Shown here in pieces: positions 7,944 through 16,626 of a stretch of DNA of 64,000 bases. The notes beneath the pieces are model-generated. The model did no database searches. It was given only the letters and a program-made list of their open reading frames with translations, and was not told the DNA's origin. Made by a program: the position numbers and the translations under genes. Position 1 is the stretch's first letter. Each line of letters opens with the position of its first letter. The DNA is from Enorma phocaeensis. GTDB lineage: Bacteria; Actinomycetota; Coriobacteriia; Coriobacteriales; Coriobacteriaceae. The stretch spans positions 69,922 through 133,921 of the forward strand of contig NZ_LT891970.1 in assembly GCF_900186505.1 (NCBI RefSeq), written 5' to 3'.

Positions 7944-8681
7944 TCAGATGCTGAAGATAAACCGCGACCCCACGATGTACTGACGGCCGATGAAGAACGG
8001 CTGGCCCGCGCCGTCGAGGAAGTCGACCTTCATGAAGAAGAGCGGCTCGCCAGCGGGAACCGCGAGGTAGGACGCGGTCTCCTGGTCGGCGCGCGCGATC
8101 TCGACCGTGCAGTCGCCGGAGTTCTCGGGGTAGCGGCCGGTATGCGCCCGGACGACCTCGAAGATCGACGACGAACCGCCCAGGTTCTCCTGCTCGAGGA
8201 ACTTGAACTCCTCATAGGGGAAGTAGTTGTTCTCGAACATGACGGGCACGCCGTCCGCCATGCGCAGGCGCACGACGGCGAGCAGATCGGCGCCCTCCTC
8301 GAGGCCGAGGAACGCAGCCATCTCCTTGCTCGCGGGGACCACGTGGCGCGAGACGAGGCGCGACGTGGGCCTCATCCCGTTCACGCGGCACGCCTCGCTG
8401 AAGCTCTGGACATCGGCCTCCTGGCGCACCTTGCGCACGAGCTTGGGCGCGTTCACGAAGGTTCCCCTACCCTGCTGCTTGGTGAGGTAGCCCTCGTAGA
8501 CGAGCTCCTCGATGGCGCGGCGCACGGTGACGCGGCCGACCTGGTAGGCCTCGGCGAGCTCGAGCTCGGTGGGAATCTGCGAGCCGGGCGCGTAGGTGCC
8601 CGCCTCGATCTCGCCGCGGATGTTGTCCATCACCTGCTGGTACAGCGGGACCGCAGCCCCCTTGGTCATCTTCTCATTCAT
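7944..8681 (-). CDS. GntR/HutC-family regulator with UTRA ligand domain (FrlR-like)
   Basis: The 245-residue product has an N-terminal winged helix (PLYQQVMDNIRGEIEAG, TELELAEAYQVGRVTVRRAI, LTKQQGRGTFV, residues ~10-75) and a C-terminal UTRA chorismate-lyase-like sensor domain ending VGSRFIFSI. Such regulators bind phosphorylated sugars or amino-sugar compounds, and E. coli FrlR is one. The ATG at 8681 overlaps the stop of the HAD gene (ATGAATGA), which implies translational coupling; the ATG at 8669 is an alternative start. It faces the frl-like operon across the inserted nuclease cassette and is the natural candidate to control it. Confidence 0.85.
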   Translation of the reverse strand: MNEKMTKGAAVPLYQQVMDNIRGEIEAGTYAPGSQIPTELELAEAYQVGRVTVRRAIEELVYEGYLTKQQGRGTFVNAPKLVRKVRQEADVQSFSEACRVNGMRPTSRLVSRHVVPASKEMAAFLGLEEGADLLAVVRLRMADGVPVMFENNYFPYEEFKFLEQENLGGSSSIFEVVRAHTGRYPENSGDCTVEIARADQETASYLAVPAGEPLFFMKVDFLDGAGQPFFIGRQYIVGSRFIFSI

Positions 8682-9348
8682 GGTTTCGGGTCACATTCAG
8701 AAGGTCGGGAACGGAATCTATGATCTGGTCTGCCGCCGCCTGGGAGAACCCGAAGCGCTCCTCGCGCTTGGCGAAGACCGTGAGCCCGGCGCGCTTGCCC
8801 GCCGTGATGCCCACCTCGGAGTCCTCGATGCAGCAGCACTCGTCTGCCGTGAGGCCCAGGCGCTCCATGGCGTGCAGGTAGATCTCGGGGTCGGGCTTGC
8901 TCTCGCGGAACTGCTCGCCGCTCACGATCACCTCGAAGCGGTCGGTGATGCCGCACTGGCCGAGCACGTCGAGGATGTTGTCCATGCGTGACGACGAGGC
9001 GAGCGCGAGGCGCACGCCGCGGCGGGCCAGCTCGTCGAGGGTCTCGACGACGCCGGGGTTGAGCAGGTCGCGGTAGTGGTAGACGTAGCGGCTGCTCCAC
9101 TCCTCGAAGCGGGCGTAGGCCTCGTCGGGGGTGAAGGTGCCGTAGCCGCCGCGCTCCCACCAGTCCACGAGCGCGTTCACGAACGTCTGGTGCGAGGTCC
9201 CGACCATGGCGTTGAGCTCCTCGGTGGGGACGTCGATGCCATGCTCGTCGAGGAAGACGCGCTGCTCGACGATGTACGCAGCTTCCGTATCGACGATCAC
9301 GCCGTCCATATCGAAGATCACGGCGCGAAACGGGAAGGCGGTCGGCAT
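8674..9348 (-). CDS. HAD-superfamily phosphatase, beta-phosphoglucomutase-like
   Basis: The 224-residue product has all HAD motifs: VIFDMDGVIVDTEA (motif I, both catalytic Asp), ALASSSRMDNI (motif II Ser), ESKPDPEIY (motif III Lys) and CCCIEDSEVGI (motif IV acidic pair), with a helical cap between motifs I and II. I chose the ATG at 9348, with GAGGAG 5-6 nt ahead, rather than the longer frame. It is translationally coupled to the GntR regulator gene. It may remove or move a phosphate on a sugar phosphate made by the frl-like pathway; the substrate is unknown. Confidence 0.85.
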   Translation of the reverse strand: MPTAFPFRAVIFDMDGVIVDTEAAYIVEQRVFLDEHGIDVPTEELNAMVGTSHQTFVNALVDWWERGGYGTFTPDEAYARFEEWSSRYVYHYRDLLNPGVVETLDELARRGVRLALASSSRMDNILDVLGQCGITDRFEVIVSGEQFRESKPDPEIYLHAMERLGLTADECCCIEDSEVGITAGKRAGLTVFAKREERFGFSQAAADQIIDSVPDLLNVTRNHE

Positions 9349-9473
9349 GGCAACTCCTCGGCAACTCACGGTCGGACGGACTGCGCGGGCGCGCACGGCA
9401 ACCGCACGGCATGCGGCCGCGCGGAACCTGTGAGTATCATAGCCTATTTCGCCGAGTCGGCGGAACCATCACG

Positions 9474-9495
9474 CCCCGGGTGTCAGCACCCGGGG
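9474..9495 (-). terminator. strong hairpin at the end of the SGNH hydrolase gene
   Basis: CCCCGGGTG (9474-9482) and CACCCGGGG (9487-9495) form a perfect 9-bp stem with a TCAG loop; the loop contains the stop codon of the SGNH gene. A second small dyad (CGCCGAGTCGGCG, 9451-9463) follows on the minus strand. There is no clear T-run, so termination is only probable. Confidence 0.5.
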
Positions 9496-10139
9496 AACGC
9501 CACGGTCAGCTCGCGGGCGATGGCGGCGGCAAGCGACGCGTGCCCCTCGGGGGTGAGGTGGATGTGGTCAATCTCGCTCGGCTCGCAGACGAGCGCGGCA
9601 TCGACGAAGCCGCACCCCTGCTCCTCGGCGATGACCCGGCACCAGCGCCCCGCCTCGTGCGACACGGCGACCGAGCGCTCGTCGAACGATGAGAGCACGA
9701 CCTGCTCGACGCCCTCCCCCAGATGGGGCGGCGCCACGATCACGATGTGCGGCACGCGGCTTCCCTGCCCCCACGGGTACGTCTTCACGATGCCCGCGAG
9801 CGACTCGAAGCCGCGCGCGATGTCCGCGGCGGGCAGGCCGTAGCGCGTCTTGAAGTCGTTCGTTCCGAGCGCGATCACCACGGCGTCGAGCGGCTGGTGG
9901 CTCTCGAGCGCGTAGGGCAGCGCCGCCGCGCCGCACCGGTAGGGCTCGTAGGGGTCGGTGTGAACGGTCGTGCGCCCGCACAGCCCCTCCTCGATCACGT
10001 GCCACCCCTCGCCGAGCAGGCCCTGGAGCACGCCGGGCCAGCGCTGCTCGAAGGGGTAGCGCATGCCCGTGCCCGCGGCGGCCGCCGCGGGGTCGAACCC
10101 GAAGGTGTTGCTGTCGCCGAAGCACAGGACGTTTCTCAT
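9483..10139 (-). CDS. SGNH/GDSL-family hydrolase
   Basis: The 218-residue product has the SGNH blocks: VLCFGDSNTFGFDP (block I, nucleophile Ser), the block III ALGTNDFK (oxyanion Asn) and SEIDHIHLTPEGH (block V Asp and His). It resembles the GDSL esterase/arylesterase group that acts on acyl or acetyl esters, often on carbohydrates. No signal peptide is seen, so it is probably cytosolic. GGAGGAG lies 5 nt before the ATG at 10139; a GTG two codons earlier would overlap the ribosome site. It stands alone between the HAD gene and pgi. Confidence 0.8.
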   Translation of the reverse strand: MRNVLCFGDSNTFGFDPAAAAAGTGMRYPFEQRWPGVLQGLLGEGWHVIEEGLCGRTTVHTDPYEPYRCGAAALPYALESHQPLDAVVIALGTNDFKTRYGLPAADIARGFESLAGIVKTYPWGQGSRVPHIVIVAPPHLGEGVEQVVLSSFDERSVAVSHEAGRWCRVIAEEQGCGFVDAALVCEPSEIDHIHLTPEGHASLAAAIARELTVAFPGC

Positions 10140-10198
10140 GGTCACTCCTCCAAGAAGAATGCGGCGCCCCCGGGTGACGGAGGCGCCGGCAGCGTCAT

Positions 10199-11893
10199 CT
10201 AGCGACGATGCGCCCGGTAGAACGCGATGAGCGAGCGCGTGCTCGCGTCCTGCTCGGCGAGCGCGGCGTCGTCATGGAAGGCAGGGGTGATCTGCTTGGC
10301 GAGCTGCTTGCCAAGCTCGACGCCCCACTGGTCGTAGGAATCGATGCCCCAGACCGTGCCCTGCACGAACGTGATGTGCTCGTAGAGCGCGATGAGCTCG
10401 CCCAGCGCGAACGGCGTGAGCTCGTCGCCCATGATCGAAGTCGTGGGCCGGTTGCCGGCGAACACGCGCGCGGGCACCATCCACTCGGCCGTGCCCTCGG
10501 CACGAACCTCGTCAGCCGTCTTCCCGAAGGCGAGGGCCTTGGTCTGCGCGAGGAAGTTGCCCAGGAACAGCTCGTGCACGTCCTGTCCGCCGTCCTCGAC
10601 CGGGTGCGCCGTGTTGGCGAACGCGATGAAGTCCGCGGGGATCATCTGCGTGCCCTGATGGATGAGCTGGTAGAAGGCGTGCTGGCCGTTCGTACCCGGC
10701 TCGCCCCAGAACACCTCGCCCGTGGCGGAGGTGACCGGCGTGCCGTCCCAGCGCACATGCTTACCGTTGGATTCCATGGTGAGCTGCTGCAGGTAGGCAG
10801 GGAAGCGGTGCAGGTACTGCGTGTAGGGCAGGACCGCATGGGTCTTGGAGTCGAAGAAGTTCACGTACCACACGTTCATGAGGCCCATGAGGGCGACGAC
10901 GTTCTCCTCGAGCGGGGTCTCTTCGAAATACTCATCGATCGCGCGGAAACCGGCGAGGAACTGCTGGAAACGCTCGGGACCGAGCACCACGATGAGCGAG
11001 AGGCCCACGGCGGAGTCGACGGAGTAGCGGCCGCCCACCCAGCTCCAGAAGCCAAAGGCGTTCTCGGGGTCGATGCCGAAGTCGGCCACGAGGTCCAGCG
11101 CGGTGGACACGGCGACGAAATGCTTCTTCACGGCGTCAGCCTGGGAGGCCTCGGAACCGTCGATGGCACCAGCGGCCTTGAGGGCGTCGAGCATCCACGT
11201 GCGCACCTCGCGCGCGTTGGTGAGCGTCTCGAGCGTGGTGAACGTCTTGGAGACGATGATCACGAGCGTGGTCTCGGGGTCGAGGCCGCGGAGCTTCTCC
11301 GCCGCGTCGTTGGGGTCGATGTTGGAGATGTAGCGGCAGTCGATGCCGGCGTCCGCATAGGGCTTGAGCGCCTCGTAGGCCATGACGGGACCCAGGTCGG
11401 AGCCGCCGATGCCCACGGAAACCAGATGCTCGATGCGCTTGCCCGAAACACCCTTCCACTCGCCGGAGCGCACGCGCTCGGCGAAGGCGTACATGCGGTC
11501 GAGCACCTCGTGCACATCGGCTACGACATCCTGGCCGTCCACGATGAGCGAGCCCGCCTGCTCCTTGGGGCGGCGCAGCGCCGTGTGCAGCACGGCACGA
11601 TCCTCGGTGGTGTTGATATGGGCGCCCGCATACATAGCGTCGCGGCGCTCCTCGAGCTTGACGGCACGGCCAAGGTCGGCCAACAGCCTCACCGTCTCAT
11701 CGGTGATGAGGTTCTTGGAGAGGTCGAAGAAGAGGTCGCCTGCCGTGAAGGAGAGCTTCTCGACGCGGTCGGGATCGGCGGCGAACCAACCCTTGAGGTC
11801 GATCCCCTCCTTGACGAGGGCGTCGTGGTGCTCCTGCAAAGCTTTCCAGGCAGCGGTCTGGACGGCGTCAATGGGTTCGGGAACAGTTGGCAT
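10199..11893 (-). CDS. pgi: glucose-6-phosphate isomerase
   Basis: The 564-residue cytosolic enzyme interconverts glucose-6-phosphate and fructose-6-phosphate, linking glucose-6-phosphate (including that released by the FrlB-like deglycase) to glycolysis. Family signatures are clear: VGIGGSDLGPVMAYEAL, SKTFTTLETLTNA (phosphate-binding), FWSWVGGRYS, GEPGTNGQHAFYQLIHQGT and a C-terminal GVELGKQLAKQI signature. The length fits the family (E. coli Pgi 549 aa). GGAGGAAG precedes the ATG at 11893. It appears to be monocistronic. Confidence 0.97.
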   Translation of the reverse strand: MPTVPEPIDAVQTAAWKALQEHHDALVKEGIDLKGWFAADPDRVEKLSFTAGDLFFDLSKNLITDETVRLLADLGRAVKLEERRDAMYAGAHINTTEDRAVLHTALRRPKEQAGSLIVDGQDVVADVHEVLDRMYAFAERVRSGEWKGVSGKRIEHLVSVGIGGSDLGPVMAYEALKPYADAGIDCRYISNIDPNDAAEKLRGLDPETTLVIIVSKTFTTLETLTNAREVRTWMLDALKAAGAIDGSEASQADAVKKHFVAVSTALDLVADFGIDPENAFGFWSWVGGRYSVDSAVGLSLIVVLGPERFQQFLAGFRAIDEYFEETPLEENVVALMGLMNVWYVNFFDSKTHAVLPYTQYLHRFPAYLQQLTMESNGKHVRWDGTPVTSATGEVFWGEPGTNGQHAFYQLIHQGTQMIPADFIAFANTAHPVEDGGQDVHELFLGNFLAQTKALAFGKTADEVRAEGTAEWMVPARVFAGNRPTTSIMGDELTPFALGELIALYEHITFVQGTVWGIDSYDQWGVELGKQLAKQITPAFHDDAALAEQDASTRSLIAFYRAHRR

Positions 11894-12019
11894 GGCTTCC
11901 TCCTTATCGATGTTGGCGAGCGCGGCGCGGTGAGGGCGGCCTCGTCACAGATACTTTATTCTACCGCAGCGACCCGGCACAGCGGCGGCTGAACGCAGCA
12001 TGCCGGCGCGCGTTGGGCG

Positions 12020-12850
12020 CTACGCGGTAAACGGCCAACCACCCGCGGCGAGCACCTCGATGGCAGCGGCGACCGCGTCGTCCTCGCAGCGGCCGATATG
12101 CCACCGCGCAGCTGCCGCGGCCTCGGGCATCGCCCCCGCCACGGCGACCGGATGACCCGCGACGGCGAACATCGTGAGGTCGTTGCCGGCATCGCCGAAA
12201 ACCACGACCTCGTTGAGCGAGACGCCCAAGTGCCGCGCGAGCTCCCGCACGCCCTCGCCCTTGTTCCACCCGGCGGGCATGATGTTCAAGAAGCCCGCCA
12301 TGGGAACGTCGAAGTCGAGGCCCTCCACCGCGGCGTTCAGCCGGTCGGAGAACGCCCGCGACCCATCGAGGTCGGTGGGCAGGAACGCGTTCGCCTTGAG
12401 AACCGCTCGGTCAGGCAGGCCATCTATGACCTCGCAGGTCTTCCCATAGGCGGGAACGATCTTGTACAGATCATCGAGGGAGCCCGAGCACAGCTGCGGC
12501 GTCGTCCCCTCGAAAACCACAAGCCCCGAGCCGGGAATCTCGGCGAGCACCTCCACGAGCCTCTCGAGGGCGCGGTGCGGGAGCAGCTTCTCGAAGATCC
12601 GCTCGCCCTCTAGATACCCCTCGAGGCCGTTCGTCGCGATGCAGGTCGCGCAGCACGCCGCGTCACCCGAGAAAAACGCGGGAATCTGACCCACGCCGCG
12701 CCCGCTCGCCGGCCCGATCGCAAGCCCGGCCTCCATCGCGGCATGAAACGCCGCCCGCGTGCGCTCGGACACGCAGTGCGTGCCGGCGGGCATGATGGTC
12801 CCGTCGATATCGGACAAGATGAGCTTCACCTGAGGCGCGGCCTCTGACAT
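12020..12850 (-). CDS. Cof-type HAD-IIB phosphatase
   Basis: The 276-residue product begins LILSDIDGTIMPAG (motif I) and has the type IIB cap in the middle, with KGEGVRELARHLGVS (motif III Lys) and VVFGDAGNDLTMF (motif IV) near the C-terminus. Cof-type enzymes dephosphorylate sugar phosphates, FMN or pyridoxal phosphate; the substrate here cannot be told. GAGAGGGG precedes the ATG at 12850. The gene diverges from the alcohol dehydrogenase across a gap of about 200 bp. Confidence 0.85.
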   Translation of the reverse strand: MSEAAPQVKLILSDIDGTIMPAGTHCVSERTRAAFHAAMEAGLAIGPASGRGVGQIPAFFSGDAACCATCIATNGLEGYLEGERIFEKLLPHRALERLVEVLAEIPGSGLVVFEGTTPQLCSGSLDDLYKIVPAYGKTCEVIDGLPDRAVLKANAFLPTDLDGSRAFSDRLNAAVEGLDFDVPMAGFLNIMPAGWNKGEGVRELARHLGVSLNEVVVFGDAGNDLTMFAVAGHPVAVAGAMPEAAAAARWHIGRCEDDAVAAAIEVLAAGGWPFTA

Positions 12851-13054
12851 TGCATTCCCCTCTCGTAGGCGCCCTTCGGAGCCTTATAGGTTCCCTTCGC
12901 GGTCTTGCAGGTTTCCCCTTCGCAGTATAAATGTTCTTGAGCTACCATGACGCTAGCAGAAGACGGGCAGCACCCGCCTGGCGCCGCGACCGCACGCCTC
13001 GCGGCTGAACGGCAACGCGGCATCGCATACGACCGTAAACGTAAGGGGCACTCC

Positions 13055-14257
13055 ATGAACGACTTCAGCTTCTACTCTCCAACGCGCATTGTGTTCGGCC
13101 GCGGCGTGACCGATAAGGTGGGCGCGCACCTCGCCGAGGCCGGGTACACCAAGGCGCTCGTCGTCTTTGGCCAGGGCTCCGTCGTGCGCACCGGCACGCT
13201 CGACCGTGTGAAGGCATCGCTCGACCAAGCGGGCATCTCCCACGTCGAGCTCGGCGGCGTGCGCCCCAACCCCGAGATCGGCCTCGTTCGCCAGGGCATC
13301 GAGCTCGCACGCAGCGAGCAGGTGGATGTCGTGCTGCCCGTGGGCGGCGGCTCGGCCATGGACTGCGCCAAGGCGATCGCCCTCGGCGTACCCTACGACG
13401 GCGACGTATGGGACTTCTTCGTCCGGGGCGTCAAGCCCGCCGCGCACGTGCCGGTCGCGGCCGTGGTGACCATCCCCGCCTCGGGCTCCGAGGCATCCAA
13501 CTCCTCGGTGATCAGCAACGACGCCGAGCACCTCAAGAGCGGCATCAACACCGATCTCAACCGCCCCGTCATCTCCTTCCTCGATCCCGAGCTCACCTTC
13601 ACCTTGCCGCCCTACCAGACCGCAGCGGGCGCTACGGACATCATGTCCCACGTCATGGAGCGCTTCTTCTCCGGCGAGCCGGGGGTTCCGGTGACCGACC
13701 ACATCGCCTGCGGCATCATCAGGAGCGTCATCGAGACCGCGCCGCGCGCGCTCGAGGATCCGAGCGACTACGACGCACGCGCCAACCTCATGTGGGCGGG
13801 CACGCTCGCGCACAACGGCCTGGCGGGCTGCGGCACCAACATCCCCGGCAAGCGCGACGGCGACTGGACCTGCCATGGCCTGGAGCACGAGCTTTCGGCC
13901 CTCGACACGGGCATCACGCACGGCGCCGGCCTCGCGGTGGTCTTCCCGGCGTGGATGCGCTACGTCTGGCGCGAGCACCCCGAGCGCTTCCTCTCCTTCG
14001 CCTACGAGGTCTTCGAGATCGAGCCTGTCGACGAGAGCGACGAGGCGATCGAGGACGCTGTGACCGCCACCATCGACGAGCTGCAGGAATTCTTCGTGTC
14101 GCTGGGCATGCCGCGCACCCTGGGCGAGCTCGGCGTGCATGAGGAGGACATCGACAAGATGCTCCCCGGCCTCAAGATCAACCGCGGCGAGGTCTTCGGG
14201 AGCTTCAAGCAGCTCACGCTCGACGACGCCCGCGCCATCTACGCGAGCGCGCTGTAG
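13055..14257 (+). CDS. iron-containing alcohol dehydrogenase (YqhD/BDH type)
   Basis: The 400-residue product is a group III alcohol dehydrogenase. It has the nucleotide-binding VLPVGGGSAMDCAKAIA motif, and iron-ligand residues in ATDIMSHVMERFF (Asp/His) and HGLEHELSALDTGITHG (two His). It probably reduces aldehydes or ketones with NAD(P)H during fermentation; butanol dehydrogenase is the usual automatic name. The frame is open further upstream, but AAGGGG 5-6 nt before the ATG at 13055 sets the start. A divergent promoter region lies between it and the Cof-type gene. Confidence 0.87.
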   Translation: MNDFSFYSPTRIVFGRGVTDKVGAHLAEAGYTKALVVFGQGSVVRTGTLDRVKASLDQAGISHVELGGVRPNPEIGLVRQGIELARSEQVDVVLPVGGGSAMDCAKAIALGVPYDGDVWDFFVRGVKPAAHVPVAAVVTIPASGSEASNSSVISNDAEHLKSGINTDLNRPVISFLDPELTFTLPPYQTAAGATDIMSHVMERFFSGEPGVPVTDHIACGIIRSVIETAPRALEDPSDYDARANLMWAGTLAHNGLAGCGTNIPGKRDGDWTCHGLEHELSALDTGITHGAGLAVVFPAWMRYVWREHPERFLSFAYEVFEIEPVDESDEAIEDAVTATIDELQEFFVSLGMPRTLGELGVHEEDIDKMLPGLKINRGEVFGSFKQLTLDDARAIYASAL

Positions 14258-14413
14258 GACACGGCGGCGCCTCCTACAGCCTGCCGTTGAGGCCCGTCTG
14301 ATGAGGGCGGGCGAACCTTGTGCGACGACCAGCCGTATGGCATGCTCATGCCTTTGACCGCCATCGAACGGCGCAAGCCATCAGGCGCACGCCATCAACC
14401 GGTTGGGAGATCC

Positions 14414-15679
14414 ATGCTGAACTCGAACGGACCCGCCATCACACGACGCAGCCTCATCGCTGCCGGCACGCTCGCCGGCCTGGCAGCGGGGACGGCAGGC
14501 TGCAGCGCGCTCGCGGATAGCGGCCTGCTGCCCGATGACGGCGACGCCACCGTATGGGACCGACCTGCGGCGCAGCATGGCTCCGCCGAGCAGGCCGAGC
14601 AGGCAGAACCGGAGCCCACGGCAGCCGAGCGCCTGCTCGCCGCCATGACGCTCGAGCAGAAGGTCGCCCAGCTCTTCATCGTCACACCCGAGCAGCTCAC
14701 CGGGGCGTCCACCGCCACGATCGCCGGCGACATGACCAAGCGTTCCCTCGCCGAGATCCCCGTGGGCGGGCTCTGCTACTTCCGCAAGAACCTCGTCCGC
14801 GCCGAGCAGGTGCGCAACCTCCTCTCGGGCACGCGCGAGCTCGGCCTCGGCGCGGGCGCGGGCGTGGCGCCGTTCCTCTCGATCGACGAGGAAGGCGGCC
14901 CGCTCGTTGCGCGCGTCGCGAACTGCGGCCTCTTCGATGTGGAGCGCTTTCCCAACATGGCCGAGATCGGCGCGACCGGCGATCCCGCCCAAGCGGCGCA
15001 CGTCGGCGAGACCATCGGTACATACCTGCGCGAGATCGGTTTCAACCTGGACTTCGCGCCGATCGCCGACGTGCTCACCAACCCCGACAACACCGCCATC
15101 GGCGCGCGTTCGTTCAGCTCCGATGCCGACCTCGCGGCGCAGATGGTCGCCGCCGAGGTCGCAGCGATGCTCGAGACGGGTACGCTGCCGTGCGTGAAGC
15201 ACTTCCCCGGCCACGGCGACACCGCGGGCGATTCGCACACGGGCGCCGTCTATGCCGAGCGCACGCGCGAGGAAATCGAATCCTGCGAGTTCAAGCCCTT
15301 CATCTCCGCCATCGAGGCGGGCTGCCCGATGGTGATGGTGGGCCATATCGAAACGCCTAATTTCGCAGCGGACGGATTGCCGGCGTCGCTCTCCCCCTTC
15401 ATGATGGGAGACATCCTGCGCGGCGAGCTCGGCTTCGAGGGCGTCATCATTTCCGACTCGTTTGGCATGGGCGCCATCACGCAGAATTTCTCAGCTGCAG
15501 ACGCCGCCGTGCGCTACTTCGAGGCGGGCGGCGACATCCTGCTCATGACGCCCGATCTTCGCTCTGCCGTTGCAGGCGTCGTCGCCGCCGTGAACGACGG
15601 GCGCCTGAGCGAGGAGCGCATCGACGAGAGCGTCAAGCGCGCGCTCGAGCTCAAGGAGAGCGCCGGGATCATCGCGTAG
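14414..15679 (+). CDS. glycoside hydrolase family 3 lipoprotein, NagZ-like beta-N-acetylhexosaminidase
   Basis: The 421-residue product starts with a signal that carries a twin Arg (ITRRSLIAAG) and ends in a lipobox (AGTAGC, Cys at about 30), so it is an exported lipoprotein, possibly via Tat. The GH3 catalytic barrel follows: SIDEEGG, KHFPGHGDTAGDSHTG (the NagZ-specific loop with the Asp/His acid-base pair) and VIISDSFGMGAI (nucleophile Asp near residue 346). It should release N-acetylglucosamine from peptidoglycan or host glycans at the cell surface. GGGAGA precedes the ATG at 14414. Confidence 0.88.
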   Translation: MLNSNGPAITRRSLIAAGTLAGLAAGTAGCSALADSGLLPDDGDATVWDRPAAQHGSAEQAEQAEPEPTAAERLLAAMTLEQKVAQLFIVTPEQLTGASTATIAGDMTKRSLAEIPVGGLCYFRKNLVRAEQVRNLLSGTRELGLGAGAGVAPFLSIDEEGGPLVARVANCGLFDVERFPNMAEIGATGDPAQAAHVGETIGTYLREIGFNLDFAPIADVLTNPDNTAIGARSFSSDADLAAQMVAAEVAAMLETGTLPCVKHFPGHGDTAGDSHTGAVYAERTREEIESCEFKPFISAIEAGCPMVMVGHIETPNFAADGLPASLSPFMMGDILRGELGFEGVIISDSFGMGAITQNFSAADAAVRYFEAGGDILLMTPDLRSAVAGVVAAVNDGRLSEERIDESVKRALELKESAGIIA

Positions 15680-15752
15680 CGGGACCGAGCGGGGTGGCAT
15701 TCGCTGGCCTGCCGACCGGCGGGCATGCGCAGGCCCGCCGACGAGGGGCGCC

Positions 15753-16625
15753 TTATGAATCCGCCGAGAGCTCGCGCATGAGGCTGATCTCGCGGGCGTA
15801 GCCATCGAGCTCGTTGGGCGTTTCCAGGATGAACGGCAGGCCGCGCAAGGCGGGGTGCCGCACGATCGCAGCGAAGACCTCCGGTCCGCCGCCGAGCGCA
15901 GGATCTCCCAGATATCCCTCGCCGATCCGCGCATGGCGGTCCTTATGCGCCCCGCAGGGATTCTTGGAGTCGTTGAGGTGCACGGCGCGCAGGCGCTCCA
16001 ACCCCACCGTGCGGTCGAGGTCGGCGAGCACGCCGTCGAGGTCGTGGACGATGTCGTAGCCCGCATCGCTCACATGACAGGTGTCGAGGCACACGCCAAG
16101 GCGACCCGCAAGCTCCCCGCGACGCGCCTCCACGGCGTCGATCACGGCAGCGATCTCCTCGAACGTTCGACCCACCTCGGTGCCCTTGCCCGCCATGGTC
16201 TCGAGCAGCACGCAGGTGCGCTGGCCGGCAAACATCACCTGGCAGAGCGTCTCGGCGATGAGCTCCATCCCATGTTGCGCACCTTGACCGGTATGCGCAC
16301 CGGGGTGGAAGTTGTAGTAGTTGCCCGGCAGCAGCTCCAGCCGTTCGAGGTCCTCGCGCATGGCACCCAGCGCGAAGGTGCGCGCGCCCTCCTTCGCGGA
16401 GCACGGGTTGTAGGTATAGGGAGCGTGCGCGACGAGCGGCCCGAACGCGTGATCCTCCATGGTGCGCGCGAGCGCGGCGACATCGTCGGGATCGAGCGCG
16501 CGCACGTTGCCGCCGCGCGGGTTGCGTGTGAAGAACGCGAACGTGTTGGCCCCTATGGATAGCGCGGTCTCGCCCATAGCCGCGTAACCGTTCGCGATCG
16601 AGAGATGGCAGCCGATGGTGAGCAC
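15753..16625 (-). CDS. nfo: endonuclease IV (AP endonuclease)
   Basis: The 290-residue TIM-barrel enzyme cuts abasic sites in base-excision repair. Metal-binding motifs of the family are all present: LVAHAPYTYN, YYNFHPGAHTG, VLLETMAGKGTE, GVCLDTCHVSDAGYD, HLNDSKNPCGAHKDRHARIGEG and FILETPNE. I place the start at a GTG at 16625, because AAGGAG lies 8 nt ahead, inside the last codons of the aldo/keto reductase gene; this makes a two-gene operon with a 1-nt gap. Length fits the family. Confidence 0.93.
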   Translation of the reverse strand: MLTIGCHLSIANGYAAMGETALSIGANTFAFFTRNPRGGNVRALDPDDVAALARTMEDHAFGPLVAHAPYTYNPCSAKEGARTFALGAMREDLERLELLPGNYYNFHPGAHTGQGAQHGMELIAETLCQVMFAGQRTCVLLETMAGKGTEVGRTFEEIAAVIDAVEARRGELAGRLGVCLDTCHVSDAGYDIVHDLDGVLADLDRTVGLERLRAVHLNDSKNPCGAHKDRHARIGEGYLGDPALGGGPEVFAAIVRHPALRGLPFILETPNELDGYAREISLMRELSADS

Positions 16626-16626
16626 G

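Noticed and set aside
10208..11992. Plus-strand frame of 594 codons opposite pgi
   Set aside because: Antisense shadow of a highly conserved gene.
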